Origin: Flavobacteriaceae bacterium UBA3078
Lineage (GTDB): Bacteria > Bacteroidota > Bacteroidia > Flavobacteriales > Flavobacteriaceae
NCBI GenBank assembly: GCA_002366675.1
Contig: DFBO01000272.1
Location: 15,202 to 30,104, forward strand
Length of the DNA stretch: 14,903 nucleotides
Reading direction: 5' to 3'
The notes under the pieces were generated by a model. The model saw only the letters and a program-made list of their open reading frames with translations, did not search any database and was not told the origin of the DNA. This document shows positions 1-6,861 of the stretch, in pieces (the stretch's first letter is position 1; each line of letters opens with the position of its first letter). Position numbers and translations under genes: made by a program.

Positions 1-181
1 GCATGTAAAGTGTTCCTTTTATAACTTGAAACAATTCATCTTCATTGTCATGACTATGCCAAACAAATTCGCCTTTAAGCTTCGCTAAAATAACTTGCAT
101 ATTATCCACAACTGCAATTTGGTGTGGATGCCAGTTTTTAGAAAATTTTGTAAACTTTTCTTCAAGATTTATTGATTTCAT
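1..181 (-). CDS. Cupin-domain protein (partial, 3' end outside window)
   Basis: The first 60 residues of a small cupin-fold protein are present; the rest lies beyond the left edge. The start is the ATG at 179-181. The cupin motif 1 pattern is visible: Gly37, His42-Ser-His44, Glu49, then Gly56, which fits HxH(X)4E(X)6G. In this family those His and Glu residues bind a divalent metal. The N-terminus is polar with no signal peptide, so the protein is probably cytoplasmic. It lies 27 nt downstream of mgtE on the same strand and is probably the last gene seen of the TPR-GNAT-DUF4286-rsmA-mgtE operon. Substrate and reaction cannot be read from this fragment; many such flavobacterial proteins are annotated only as cupin-domain proteins. 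Confidence 0.85.
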   Translation of the reverse strand, partial: MKSINLEEKFTKFSKNWHPHQIAVVDNMQVILAKLKGEFVWHSHDNEDELFQVIKGTLYM

Positions 182-208
182 ATTATAAATATAAGAAAGC
201 TAAAGTGT

Positions 209-1579
209 TTAGAATCCAATTATTAAGCCAGAAAGAACGAAGAATAAATAGATGCCAAGAATATCATTACTTGTGGTAATAAAAGGACCAGTTGCAATGG
301 CTGGATCGATGCCACGTTTGTCTAAAATAATTGGGACAAAGGTTCCTACAAGAGCTGCAACAACAATTACAGACATCATAGATACAGAAATAGCAAGGCT
401 TTCAATGAATTCTTGTTGAATTATAAAACCAAAAAGGATGACTAAAATTGCTAGCGCTAAACCATTAATTAAACTTAAGCCAATTTCTTTTAATAGTCTA
501 TGCACTATACTTCCTTTTACATTGTCGTTAGCAATACCTTGCACAATAATAGCGCTAGACTGTACACCAACATTCCCTGCCATTGCAGCAATTAAAGGTG
601 TGTAAAAGAATAATGATGGTACAGTTTCCATAACGTTTTCGAAACCTTTCATAATAAAAACACTTCCTAAGCCACCAAATAAGCCTAGAACAAGCCATGG
701 TAAACGTGCTTTAGTAAGTTCAAAAATGCTATCATCTGCTTCAACATCTTGTGTAATACCTGCAGCCATTTGGTAATCTTTGTCTGCTTCTTCCTTTATA
801 ACATCTACAATGTCATCGATTGTAATTCTACCAAGAAGCACCATGTCTTCATCTACAACAGGTATGGCTTCTAAATCGTATTTTTGCATCACTTTTGCTA
901 CATCTTCAGCATCATCATGTACATTTACAGAGTCTACATTGGAATTTGATATTTCAGCTATTTTTTGCTCGCTTTTGGCAGTAATTAAATCTTTTAGAGA
1001 GAGTCTTCCAATCAATCTATCTTGTTTGTCTACTACATAAATGGAATGAACCCTTGTAACATCTTTTGCTTGTCCTCTTATCCTACGCATACAACCAGCA
1101 ACTGTCCAAGTTTCATAAACTTTTACAAGCTCTTTAGCCATAAGTCCACCAGCAGTATCTTCATCATAAGTTAAAAGTTCGGTAATTTCTGCTTTGTGCT
1201 CTTGGTCTTCAATTTGGGAGATAACTTCAAGTTGACGATTTTCGGGTAATTCGGCAATAATATCTGCAGCATCATCAGTATCTAACTCTTCAATTTCTTC
1301 GGCAATTTCTTTTGAAGATAAGTTTTTTAAGACCTTTTCTCGAATGTCTTCATCGAGCTCCATTAAAATATCTGAAGTCGTTTCGGAATCTAGTAGTTTA
1401 ATAACATAAACAGCATCCTCAAGATCTAATTCGTCTAGAATTTCAGCAATATCAGCATAATGAAACTCTTTTAACAAGGGTTGAAGTTCCTTATCGTCTT
1501 TTTGCTCAATAAGGTGTTCAACTTGTTCTACAAGCTCATTGGTTAACTCAAATTGTATGTTTTCTATTTCTTCAGACAA
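209..1579 (-). CDS. mgtE: Magnesium transporter MgtE
   Basis: Inner-membrane Mg2+ channel of 456 residues, about the usual family length. An acidic, helical MgtE N-domain spans about residues 35-140. Two CBS domains span about 145-270 and form the cytosolic Mg2+ sensor. The membrane domain spans about 290-456, with roughly five hydrophobic helices. The conserved AGNVGVQSS stretch (residues 334-342) and the TTSNDILG segment with Asp439 match the pore signature; the equivalent Asp lines the ion pathway in the Thermus protein. The start is a TTG at 1577-1579: an in-frame TAG lies four codons upstream and no ATG or GTG precedes the N-domain. The gene begins 5 nt after the rsmA stop, so the two are very likely co-transcribed and perhaps translationally coupled. 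Family identity is secure; the start is likely rather than certain. Confidence 0.96.
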   Translation of the reverse strand: MSEEIENIQFELTNELVEQVEHLIEQKDDKELQPLLKEFHYADIAEILDELDLEDAVYVIKLLDSETTSDILMELDEDIREKVLKNLSSKEIAEEIEELDTDDAADIIAELPENRQLEVISQIEDQEHKAEITELLTYDEDTAGGLMAKELVKVYETWTVAGCMRRIRGQAKDVTRVHSIYVVDKQDRLIGRLSLKDLITAKSEQKIAEISNSNVDSVNVHDDAEDVAKVMQKYDLEAIPVVDEDMVLLGRITIDDIVDVIKEEADKDYQMAAGITQDVEADDSIFELTKARLPWLVLGLFGGLGSVFIMKGFENVMETVPSLFFYTPLIAAMAGNVGVQSSAIIVQGIANDNVKGSIVHRLLKEIGLSLINGLALAILVILFGFIIQQEFIESLAISVSMMSVIVVAALVGTFVPIILDKRGIDPAIATGPFITTSNDILGIYLFFVLSGLIIGF

Positions 1580-1584
1580 AGGAT

Positions 1585-2385
1585 TTAACTATTTATATCG
1601 TTCTCTATTAATGAAGTTAGTTTAATAAATTCGCTGACACTTAATTGTTCTGGACGCATTCCAAAGATACTATCTTCTCTTAAATTATCACTTAAATTCA
1701 GTGTTTTTAAACTATTACGAAGTGTTTTTCTTCTTTGCTGAAAAGCAGTTTTGACTACTTTAAACAATAATTTTTCATTGCAAGCAAGTTTGAAATTTTC
1801 TTTTCTTTTTAATAATAAAACTCCAGAATCAACTTTTGGAGGTGGGTTGAAAACGTTTGGTGGTACTGTGAATAAATACTCAGCATCATAAAAAGCCTGA
1901 GTTAATACAGAAAGAATTCCATAAACTTTACTACCTTCTTTAGAACAGATACGTTGGGCTACTTCTTTTTGAAACATGCCAGAAAATTCAGGAATTTGAT
2001 CTCGCATTTCTAAAGTTTTAAAAACAATTTGAGTGGAAATATTATAAGGATAATTTCCAATAATAGCAAAGGGCTCATTGTTAAAGACTTGGTTTAAATC
2101 ATATTTTAAAAAGTCTTGTTCAATAATTCTGTTGGCTAAATTTAAATAGTTGTTTTTAAGATATTCTACCGATTCTCTATCTATTTCTATTACATGTATG
2201 GTTACATCTTTTTTAAGAAGATACTTGGTTAGTACTCCCATTCCAGGTCCAATTTCTAATACGTGATTATATCCTTTAAAAGAAAGTGAGTTTGCTATTT
2301 TTTCGGCTAAATTTTCATCGTTTAAAAAGTGCTGTCCTAAAAACTTTTTTGCCTTTACCTGATGTTGATTAGAGTGTTTTGCCAC
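1585..2385 (-). CDS. rsmA: 16S rRNA (adenine1518-N6/adenine1519-N6)-dimethyltransferase RsmA (KsgA)
   Basis: S-adenosylmethionine-dependent enzyme that dimethylates the two adjacent adenines in helix 45 of 16S rRNA during late 30S assembly. The 266-residue length is normal for the family. Visible motifs are the N-terminal KKFLGQHFL (13-21), the SAM-binding motif I EIGPGMG (44-50), the acidic Glu67/Asp69 that contact SAM, and the catalytic motif IV NYPYN (111-115). The C-terminal small domain carries the conserved AFQQRRKTLRNSL stretch. The start is a GTG at 2383-2385: an in-frame TAA lies two codons upstream and there is no usable ATG before motif I. It sits 69 nt after the DUF4286 gene and 5 nt before mgtE. 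The 69-nt gap is the largest in the operon and could hold a weak internal promoter, since a TATTTTTA sequence lies about 30 nt upstream of the GTG. Confidence 0.97.
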   Translation of the reverse strand: MAKHSNQHQVKAKKFLGQHFLNDENLAEKIANSLSFKGYNHVLEIGPGMGVLTKYLLKKDVTIHVIEIDRESVEYLKNNYLNLANRIIEQDFLKYDLNQVFNNEPFAIIGNYPYNISTQIVFKTLEMRDQIPEFSGMFQKEVAQRICSKEGSKVYGILSVLTQAFYDAEYLFTVPPNVFNPPPKVDSGVLLLKRKENFKLACNEKLLFKVVKTAFQQRRKTLRNSLKTLNLSDNLREDSIFGMRPEQLSVSEFIKLTSLIENDINS

Positions 2386-2454
2386 GAATTAGCGAATGTT
2401 TAAGTTGTAAAAATAAGTTATATAAATTGATTAAAGTAAAGACGAGATTAGTAG

Positions 2455-2778
2455 CTATTTAAAGCTTACAGAAAATTCGTCTATAATTTCTAGTTCAGTT
2501 CTAAAGGCTAGCATTTTATCAGCAAAACGTTTTAATCCATCTTGTCTTAAAGCATCTGCATGATTTGTATAATAATCTTCTAAATGGTTTCTGGATTTTG
2601 CTCTGTATTGAATAGAATATGTAAAGCCTCCCATGTCTTCTTCTACAAGTACTCGCGTTAACTTGGCTTCAGTAAAATTACCAGTAGAAAGCACCATTGG
2701 AATGTGTTCTTTAATCCAAATTAACCAATCTTCATGGATGCTTTCGTCTAAATTTACAGTTACATTATATATTATCAT
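2455..2778 (-). CDS. DUF4286 family protein
   Basis: Small soluble protein of 107 residues, matching my memory of the Bacteroidota DUF4286 family, whose members open with a short beta strand (here MIIYNVTVN) followed by a helical stretch. No signal peptide or membrane segment is seen. The sequence suggests a compact alpha/beta fold resembling dimeric ferredoxin-like proteins: a strand at 1-9, a helix at about 12-26, a strand pair at about 40-60, a helix at about 65-90, and a final strand with FSVSF. That fold is an inference. No catalytic motif is evident. It lies 8 nt downstream of the GNAT gene and 69 nt upstream of rsmA, so it belongs to the operon. Biochemical function is unknown. Confidence 0.85.
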   Translation of the reverse strand: MIIYNVTVNLDESIHEDWLIWIKEHIPMVLSTGNFTEAKLTRVLVEEDMGGFTYSIQYRAKSRNHLEDYYTNHADALRQDGLKRFADKMLAFRTELEIIDEFSVSFK

Positions 2779-2786
2779 CTTAAAAT

Positions 2787-3299
2787 TTATAGCGTTTTTA
2801 CAAATAACAGAAGTTCTTCGTCATCTTCAAAAGGTTTTACCCTTTTTTCAAAAGATAAACCTAATTTTTCTAATAATTTAATTGAATTTACATTTGTCGG
2901 CAATGCTATTGCTGAGATTTCATTAATATTAAACTGGTTTTTTGCTAATTCTAAAATAGCTTTAGAAGATTCAAAACCAAACCCTTTACCTTCATAGTCT
3001 GGGAGCATGGCAAAACCTATTTCTACATAATCTATGCTGTCTCGTTTTATTAGTCCACAAGTGCCAATAGTCTTATTGTTTTGTTCTTTAAGTTGTAATT
3101 TATAAAAACCAAAACCATAAGTTTGGTAACTATTAAGGTGGCCATTTTTTATGGCTTCTTGAGCCTGTTTTAATGTTTTTATTTTTCGATCTCCAATAAA
3201 CTTAATCCAACCAGGCGTGTTTACTAATTCTAAAAAAAAGGGAGCATCATCTAAAGTAATTTTTGAGATTATTAGTCTCGATGTTTCAGCTATTATCAT
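2787..3299 (-). CDS. GNAT family N-acetyltransferase (RimJ/RimL type)
   Basis: A cytoplasmic acetyl-CoA-dependent acetyltransferase of 170 residues, typical of the Acetyltransf_3 (RimJ/RimL-like) branch. The family start pattern ETSRLIISKITLDD is at residues 5-18. The acetyl-CoA pyrophosphate-binding motif A is YEGKGFGFE (102-110) after the strand EIGFAMLP. Motif B follows as ALPTNVNSIKLLEKLGL (132-148), where the Asn-x-x-Ser helix and the LEKLGF-like turn are characteristic. The substrate cannot be assigned: this branch acetylates N-termini of ribosomal proteins, amino acids, antibiotics or other amines. It lies 4 nt after the TPR gene and 8 nt before the DUF4286 gene, tight operon spacing. 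The rsmA context makes a ribosome-related substrate conceivable but does not show it. Confidence 0.92.
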   Translation of the reverse strand: MIIAETSRLIISKITLDDAPFFLELVNTPGWIKFIGDRKIKTLKQAQEAIKNGHLNSYQTYGFGFYKLQLKEQNNKTIGTCGLIKRDSIDYVEIGFAMLPDYEGKGFGFESSKAILELAKNQFNINEISAIALPTNVNSIKLLEKLGLSFEKRVKPFEDDEELLLFVKTL

Positions 3300-3303
3300 A
3301 GTA

Positions 3304-5079
3304 TTAATTTATTACGTCACCACGAAGCAATCTAAAATTGTTTCTAGCTTCAACATAGTAAATACTGTCTTCGTAATTAAATACAATCTTTTCGTAGAAT
3401 TCTTTTGCTTTTTCAGGCTGCTCTAATTTTTTATAATAGAGTTCAGCTAAATAAAAGTAAGCATCGTCTGCAAGAATATCATCACTAAAATTTGAAATTA
3501 TAATAAGGTAATTTTCTTCTGCTTTTTGGTATTCTTGTTTTAAATAAAATAATTGCGCTTGTTTAAACAAAGCCTGGTCTTCAATACTTTCTCCTTTGTG
3601 TTCTTTTAAAATCTGATCTAATAGACGAATAGATTGGTCTGTTTTATTTTGAAAAGCTAATAAATCTGCTTTAGCATAAAGGTGTAGTCCAGTTTGTGTT
3701 GAGTCTTCAAATTTGTTATCAGTAATTAACAACATGAGCTCTAAAGCATCGTTTGCTATTAATTGCGAAGTTGAAGATTTTAATATTTTTAGTTGAGATT
3801 CAGCCCATTTAAAATCTCCTTTATAGTAGCTTGTTTTTGCAACTTTAAATCGAGCTTCTTGCGATATGGTACTGTTTTTTAAATTTCGTTGTATTTGTGT
3901 ATAATAGATTAATGCTTCATTAAACTTTTCTTGTAAAACTAAAATATCTCCAAGCTCTAATTTTGCTTCTGCTTCTTGAAATGAAGAAAGTGGAAGAGTT
4001 AAAGTTTGTTTTAGATTAGTAATAGCTTCGGATGGTTCATGCTTGTAAAAGGCTAAAAAATGCGCATAAGATTTCTGAATGTTAAATGTTTGAGTAAACA
4101 TTCCGTAGGTGTTAAAAATTTCTTGATACTGTTTTACAATGTTATTGTATTCTGAGATTGTTGCTATTTTTGTTTTAATTTCAATGAGATAATAAATGGC
4201 ATTTAGTTTAGTTTCAACATCTTGGGCAATATCTGATATGTAGGTAAATATAGAAATAGCTACTTGAGGTTCAGAATCATTTAAAGCAATATGTGCAAGC
4301 TCTTCAATTCTGCTTAAACTTTCCGGTTTTCTACTAAAAATGGCTTTTTCTTGAGCAAATGCTTTAGAATAATCTTTCTGTTGAACAAAGAGCCAACTTA
4401 ACATTTCATTCCATAGTAAATCTGGTTCTTGTTGAATTTTTTTTAGAAGAATCCGTTTTAATATCACGTTGTTCTCGTTGTCACTATTTTCACTAACAAA
4501 TTCACTAAATGCTCTTTTTATGGTATTTAAATAGGTGTCGTTTAATTCGACAAAATCTAAATAACTATCAAACATTTTTTCAACATTACCTTGGTCTCCA
4601 TAAATTCTAGCTAATTGGATATTAAAATTTAGTTCTGGTTTTAGTTTCATTGCCTTTTCATAAGCTGTAATAGCTTGATCTAACAAGGACCTGTATTCAA
4701 AACCTTTACCAATTACAAATACATAATTTGGATTTTCATCTAATGTCTTTATAGCATCATTATAATATTTATTGGCATTTACTAAATCGTTTTGTAGTTG
4801 ATAATTATATCCTAACTCAATTAATAATGGCGGATAATTAACACGAGATATTTGATTTAAAAGAAGTGTTTCGGCTTCATCCAATTGTTCTAATTGTTGA
4901 TGAGACTTTACTAGTTTTAAAAGATACGAGTTATTGTTTGGTGCTTTATTATATAGCCTTTTATAAGATAATAGTGCCTTTTCAAATTCTCCGTTTTTAA
5001 AATATTCTGCAGCTACAATATCTTGTTGGGAATAGATATTGACACAGAATAAAAAACTTAAAATTAGAAATAACCTCAT
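3304..5079 (-). CDS. Exported tetratricopeptide-repeat protein
   Basis: A 591-residue protein with an N-terminal signal peptide: basic Met-Arg, a hydrophobic core LFLILSFLFCV, and a probable signal peptidase I site after Ser18. The Cys12 lies inside the hydrophobic core without a proper lipobox, so I do not call it a lipoprotein. The rest is helical and rich in TPR-like units (Ala/Tyr/Ala spacing). Clear ones are at about residues 25-60, 90-125, 125-160, 370-405, 405-440 and 500-580; the C-terminal units resemble the TPR_6/outer-membrane assembly type. It is probably a periplasmic or outer-membrane scaffold for protein-protein contacts. It is the first gene of the leftward operon, 55 nt downstream of a terminator. 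Its leader carries TATATTTACACAAA, which is also found ahead of pth. No enzymatic motif is seen and the partner is unknown. Confidence 0.88.
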   Translation of the reverse strand: MRLFLILSFLFCVNIYSQQDIVAAEYFKNGEFEKALLSYKRLYNKAPNNNSYLLKLVKSHQQLEQLDEAETLLLNQISRVNYPPLLIELGYNYQLQNDLVNANKYYNDAIKTLDENPNYVFVIGKGFEYRSLLDQAITAYEKAMKLKPELNFNIQLARIYGDQGNVEKMFDSYLDFVELNDTYLNTIKRAFSEFVSENSDNENNVILKRILLKKIQQEPDLLWNEMLSWLFVQQKDYSKAFAQEKAIFSRKPESLSRIEELAHIALNDSEPQVAISIFTYISDIAQDVETKLNAIYYLIEIKTKIATISEYNNIVKQYQEIFNTYGMFTQTFNIQKSYAHFLAFYKHEPSEAITNLKQTLTLPLSSFQEAEAKLELGDILVLQEKFNEALIYYTQIQRNLKNSTISQEARFKVAKTSYYKGDFKWAESQLKILKSSTSQLIANDALELMLLITDNKFEDSTQTGLHLYAKADLLAFQNKTDQSIRLLDQILKEHKGESIEDQALFKQAQLFYLKQEYQKAEENYLIIISNFSDDILADDAYFYLAELYYKKLEQPEKAKEFYEKIVFNYEDSIYYVEARNNFRLLRGDVIN

Positions 5080-5092
5080 AGCTTTACTTTGT

Positions 5093-5100
5093 GTAAATAT
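5093..5100 (-). promoter_or_regulatory. Possible -7 element of the TPR operon
   Basis: TATATTTA differs from the Bacteroidota TAnnTTTG box only at the last base. It lies 14 nt before the TPR-gene ATG, with no clear TTG at the expected upstream distance. It is supported by position and by near-identity to the region ahead of pth (both read TATwTTTACACAAA). An alternative box, CACATTTG at 5103-5110, also has one mismatch. Confidence 0.35.
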
Positions 5101-5137
5101 AACAAATGTGCTAAGTAGAAAATGTAAATATTATTAT

Positions 5138-5169
5138 AAAAAAAATGCCTGAAGTTTATTCAGGCATTT
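5138..5169 (-). terminator. Rho-independent terminator
   Basis: The perfect 11-bp stem AAATGCCTGAA / TTCAGGCATTT (5143-5153 with 5159-5169) has a 5-nt loop. On the minus strand it is followed by eight T residues (complement of 5138-5145). It ends transcription coming from the small peptide gene or reading through from serS, and insulates the TPR operon. The plus-strand exit has no T run, so it acts on the minus strand. Confidence 0.88.
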
Positions 5170-5258
5170 ACCAACCAAAATATATGTGCTATTAACCATT
5201 GTTTATTCAACATGATTCAAATACTCGATTGGGGCAATATCAACTAAATCAAATTGAT

Positions 5259-5384
5259 TTATTTTATTGTAGCTATCGTAATGGCGTTATTTTCAGGTTT
5301 AGGAAATTCGAAATCTGAAAACAAAACTTTATTAGCTAAAACAATTAAAGCAATAAGCAGAAAAATACGTTTCACATTTTTCAT
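5259..5384 (-). CDS. Hypothetical small peptide with signal-like N-terminus (possibly frameshifted)
   Basis: A 41-codon frame starts with ATG at 5382-5384. The product opens with MKNVKR, then a hydrophobic core IFLLIALIVLANKVLF, then a short acidic and polar tail. This is the layout of a signal peptide or single membrane anchor. It has its own terminator at 5138-5169, about 90 nt downstream. The stop at 5259-5261 directly follows an A4 run (T4 at 5262-5265 on the plus strand). The -1 frame across this point stays open to a TAA at 5203-5205 and reads as plausible protein (INQFDLVDIAPIEYLNHVE). With one more A the product would be about 60 residues. It could therefore be a broken gene, a sequencing error, or a true 41-residue peptide. 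I do not recognise a family. Confidence 0.45.
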   Translation of the reverse strand: MKNVKRIFLLIALIVLANKVLFSDFEFPKPENNAITIATIK

Positions 5385-5443
5385 TATAAGTAGGTTTTTG
5401 TTTTGGGACTACTAACTTCAAGAAAAAAATTAGATAAACAAAG

Positions 5444-5488
5444 AAAATGACCAAAAAATCGTTGAACAACGTCTTTTTTGATCATTTT
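5444..5488 (-). terminator. Imperfect inverted repeat downstream of serS, probable terminator
   Basis: AAAATGA-C-CAAAAAA-T-CGTTG (from 5444) pairs with CAACG-TC-TTTTTT-GA-TCATTTT (to 5488), giving a stem of about 20 bp with one mismatch, a small bulge and a tight loop. On the minus strand the exit is T-rich (TTTTCTTTGTTT). It starts 39 nt after the serS stop, so it is the likely serS terminator, although the stem is AT-rich and the T run is interrupted. Confidence 0.6.
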
Positions 5489-5527
5489 ATCGAAAAAACA
5501 TCAAAATATGTAGGAATATTCTGTATT

Positions 5528-6799
5528 TTAATTTATTATTTTAAAGCCTGTATATGGTACTAAAACATCTGGAATTACAATACCATCTTCGGTTTGGTAA
5601 TTTTCTAGGATACCAGCAAGCACTCTTGGTAAAGCTAAGGAACTACCATTTAAGGTATGTGCTAGCTCATTTTTACCATCGCTATTTTTAAAACGAAGTT
5701 TCAATCTGTTAGCTTGAAAAGTTTCAAAATTAGAAACAGACGATATTTCTAACCAACGGTCTTGAGCTGTTGAAAATAATTCAAAATCGAAAGTTAATGC
5801 TGCTGTAAAGCCAATATCGCCACCACAAAGTCTTAAAATTCTGTATGGTAATTTCAATTCTTTTAAAATGGTTTTTACATGCTCTACCATTTCGTCTAAA
5901 GCTTGATAAGAGCGATTTGGGTGTTCTACACGTAATATTTCAACCTTATCGAATTGGTGTAATCTATTTAAACCTCTAACATGAGCTCCATAACTTCCTG
6001 CTTCACGTCTAAAACATGGAGTGTAACCTGTAATTCCTATTGGTAAATCAGATTCGTTTAAAAGTTCATCTCTAAAGATATTTGTTCCTGGTACTTCTGC
6101 CGTTGGAATTAAGTATAAGTTGTCTTCGGTAACATGATACATCTGTCCTTCTTTATCTGGTAATTGCCCTGTTCCAAAACCAGAAGCTTCATTAACTAAA
6201 AGTGGTAGTTGGTATTCAGTATAACCTGCTTCAGTATTTTTATCTAGAAAATAAGCAATTAATGCACGTTGTAATCTAGCACCTTTTCCTTTGTAAACAG
6301 GAAATCCAGCTCCAGTTATTTTGTTTCCTAACTCAAAATCTATAATGTTATATTTTTTTGCTAGTTCCCAATGAGGAAGAGCCTCGCTATGTAAGACAGG
6401 AATATCTCCTTCTTTAAATACCTCTTCATTATCTTCTTCTGCACTTCCTTTTGGAACAGAAGGATGGGGAATATTAGGAATTTTATAAAGTAATTGGTTT
6501 AATGCCTCTATTTTTTCATTAAGCGTTTCTGTTAGGGCTTTAGTAATTTCTTTTAGCTCTGTTGTTCTTTCTTTTAAAACATTCGCTTCGGCAGCTTTAC
6601 CTGATTTATACAAGTTTCCAATCTCTTTAGACAAAGTATTAGATTCTGCAAGTGCATTATCTAATTGAGTTTGTACTTGTCTTCTTTCTTCATCTAAAGA
6701 AATAACATCATCAATCATTTGAGTAGCATCTATGTTTCGGATGGCTAATCTTTTTATAACGTATTCTTTATTCTCTCTAATAAAAGGTACTTGTAACAT
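5528..6799 (-). CDS. serS: Seryl-tRNA synthetase
   Basis: Class II aminoacyl-tRNA synthetase that charges tRNA-Ser (and tRNA-Sec where present) with serine in the cytoplasm. With the start chosen here it has 423 residues, the usual length. The N-terminal arm at about residues 25-105 is a charged antiparallel coiled coil that grips the long variable arm of tRNA-Ser. The catalytic core carries TAEVP (233-237, serine pocket), motif 2 FRREAG (263-268), and motif 3 NGSSLALPR (384-392). I start it at the ATG at 6797-6799, giving MLQVPFIRENK as in related proteins. A longer frame from a TTG at 6818-6820 is rejected because that TTG is the end of a perfect TAAATTTG promoter box. It lies 62 nt after the HTTM gene, so it may be expressed both by read-through and from its own promoter. 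Confidence 0.97.
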   Translation of the reverse strand: MLQVPFIRENKEYVIKRLAIRNIDATQMIDDVISLDEERRQVQTQLDNALAESNTLSKEIGNLYKSGKAAEANVLKERTTELKEITKALTETLNEKIEALNQLLYKIPNIPHPSVPKGSAEEDNEEVFKEGDIPVLHSEALPHWELAKKYNIIDFELGNKITGAGFPVYKGKGARLQRALIAYFLDKNTEAGYTEYQLPLLVNEASGFGTGQLPDKEGQMYHVTEDNLYLIPTAEVPGTNIFRDELLNESDLPIGITGYTPCFRREAGSYGAHVRGLNRLHQFDKVEILRVEHPNRSYQALDEMVEHVKTILKELKLPYRILRLCGGDIGFTAALTFDFELFSTAQDRWLEISSVSNFETFQANRLKLRFKNSDGKNELAHTLNGSSLALPRVLAGILENYQTEDGIVIPDVLVPYTGFKIIN

Positions 6800-6817
6800 G
6801 TAATAAAATTTAAGCGA

Positions 6818-6825
6818 CAAATTTA
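6818..6825 (-). promoter_or_regulatory. serS promoter, -7 element
   Basis: TAAATTTG is a perfect match to the Bacteroidota TAnnTTTG box, 18 nt before the serS ATG, which predicts a leader of about 10-12 nt. No exact TTG is found at the -33 position, so the upstream element is weak. Its overlap with the alternative TTG start argues for the ATG at 6797-6799. Confidence 0.6.
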
Positions 6826-6861
6826 AGGAATTGTCAGTTGATTTAATCCTACTATATAGGT

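Larger units (their letters stand above)
5080..5527. other. 448-nt region between serS and the TPR operon
   Basis: No standard-sized gene lies here. From right to left on the minus strand it holds a large imperfect inverted repeat (5444-5488), a short reading frame for a hydrophobic leader peptide (5259-5384) with a possible frameshifted tail to 5203, a strong terminator (5138-5169), and the short leader of the TPR gene (5080-5137). I see no tRNA, riboswitch or plus-strand gene. Confidence 0.7.

Noticed and set aside
780..1040. 86-codon plus-strand frame opposite mgtE
   Set aside because: Ser/Thr-rich antisense shadow of the mgtE CBS region, with no independent support.
2633..2881. 82-codon plus-strand frame opposite the DUF4286 and GNAT genes
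   Set aside because: Runs antisense across two real genes and their junction; no family similarity.
3217..3426. 69-codon plus-strand frame opposite the GNAT/TPR junction
   Set aside because: Antisense to two well-supported genes; hydrophobic by chance.
5139..5199. Small minus-strand frame from the ATG at 5197-5199
   Set aside because: It runs straight through the terminator stem and has no other support.
6800..6820. Seven-codon N-terminal extension of SerRS from a TTG
   Set aside because: The TTG is part of a perfect TAAATTTG promoter box, and the internal ATG gives the standard SerRS N-terminus and length.
6843..6860. Small inverted repeat CCTA-CTATA-TAGG after the HTTM gene as a terminator
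   Set aside because: Only 4 bp of stem and no T run; read-through into serS seems more likely.
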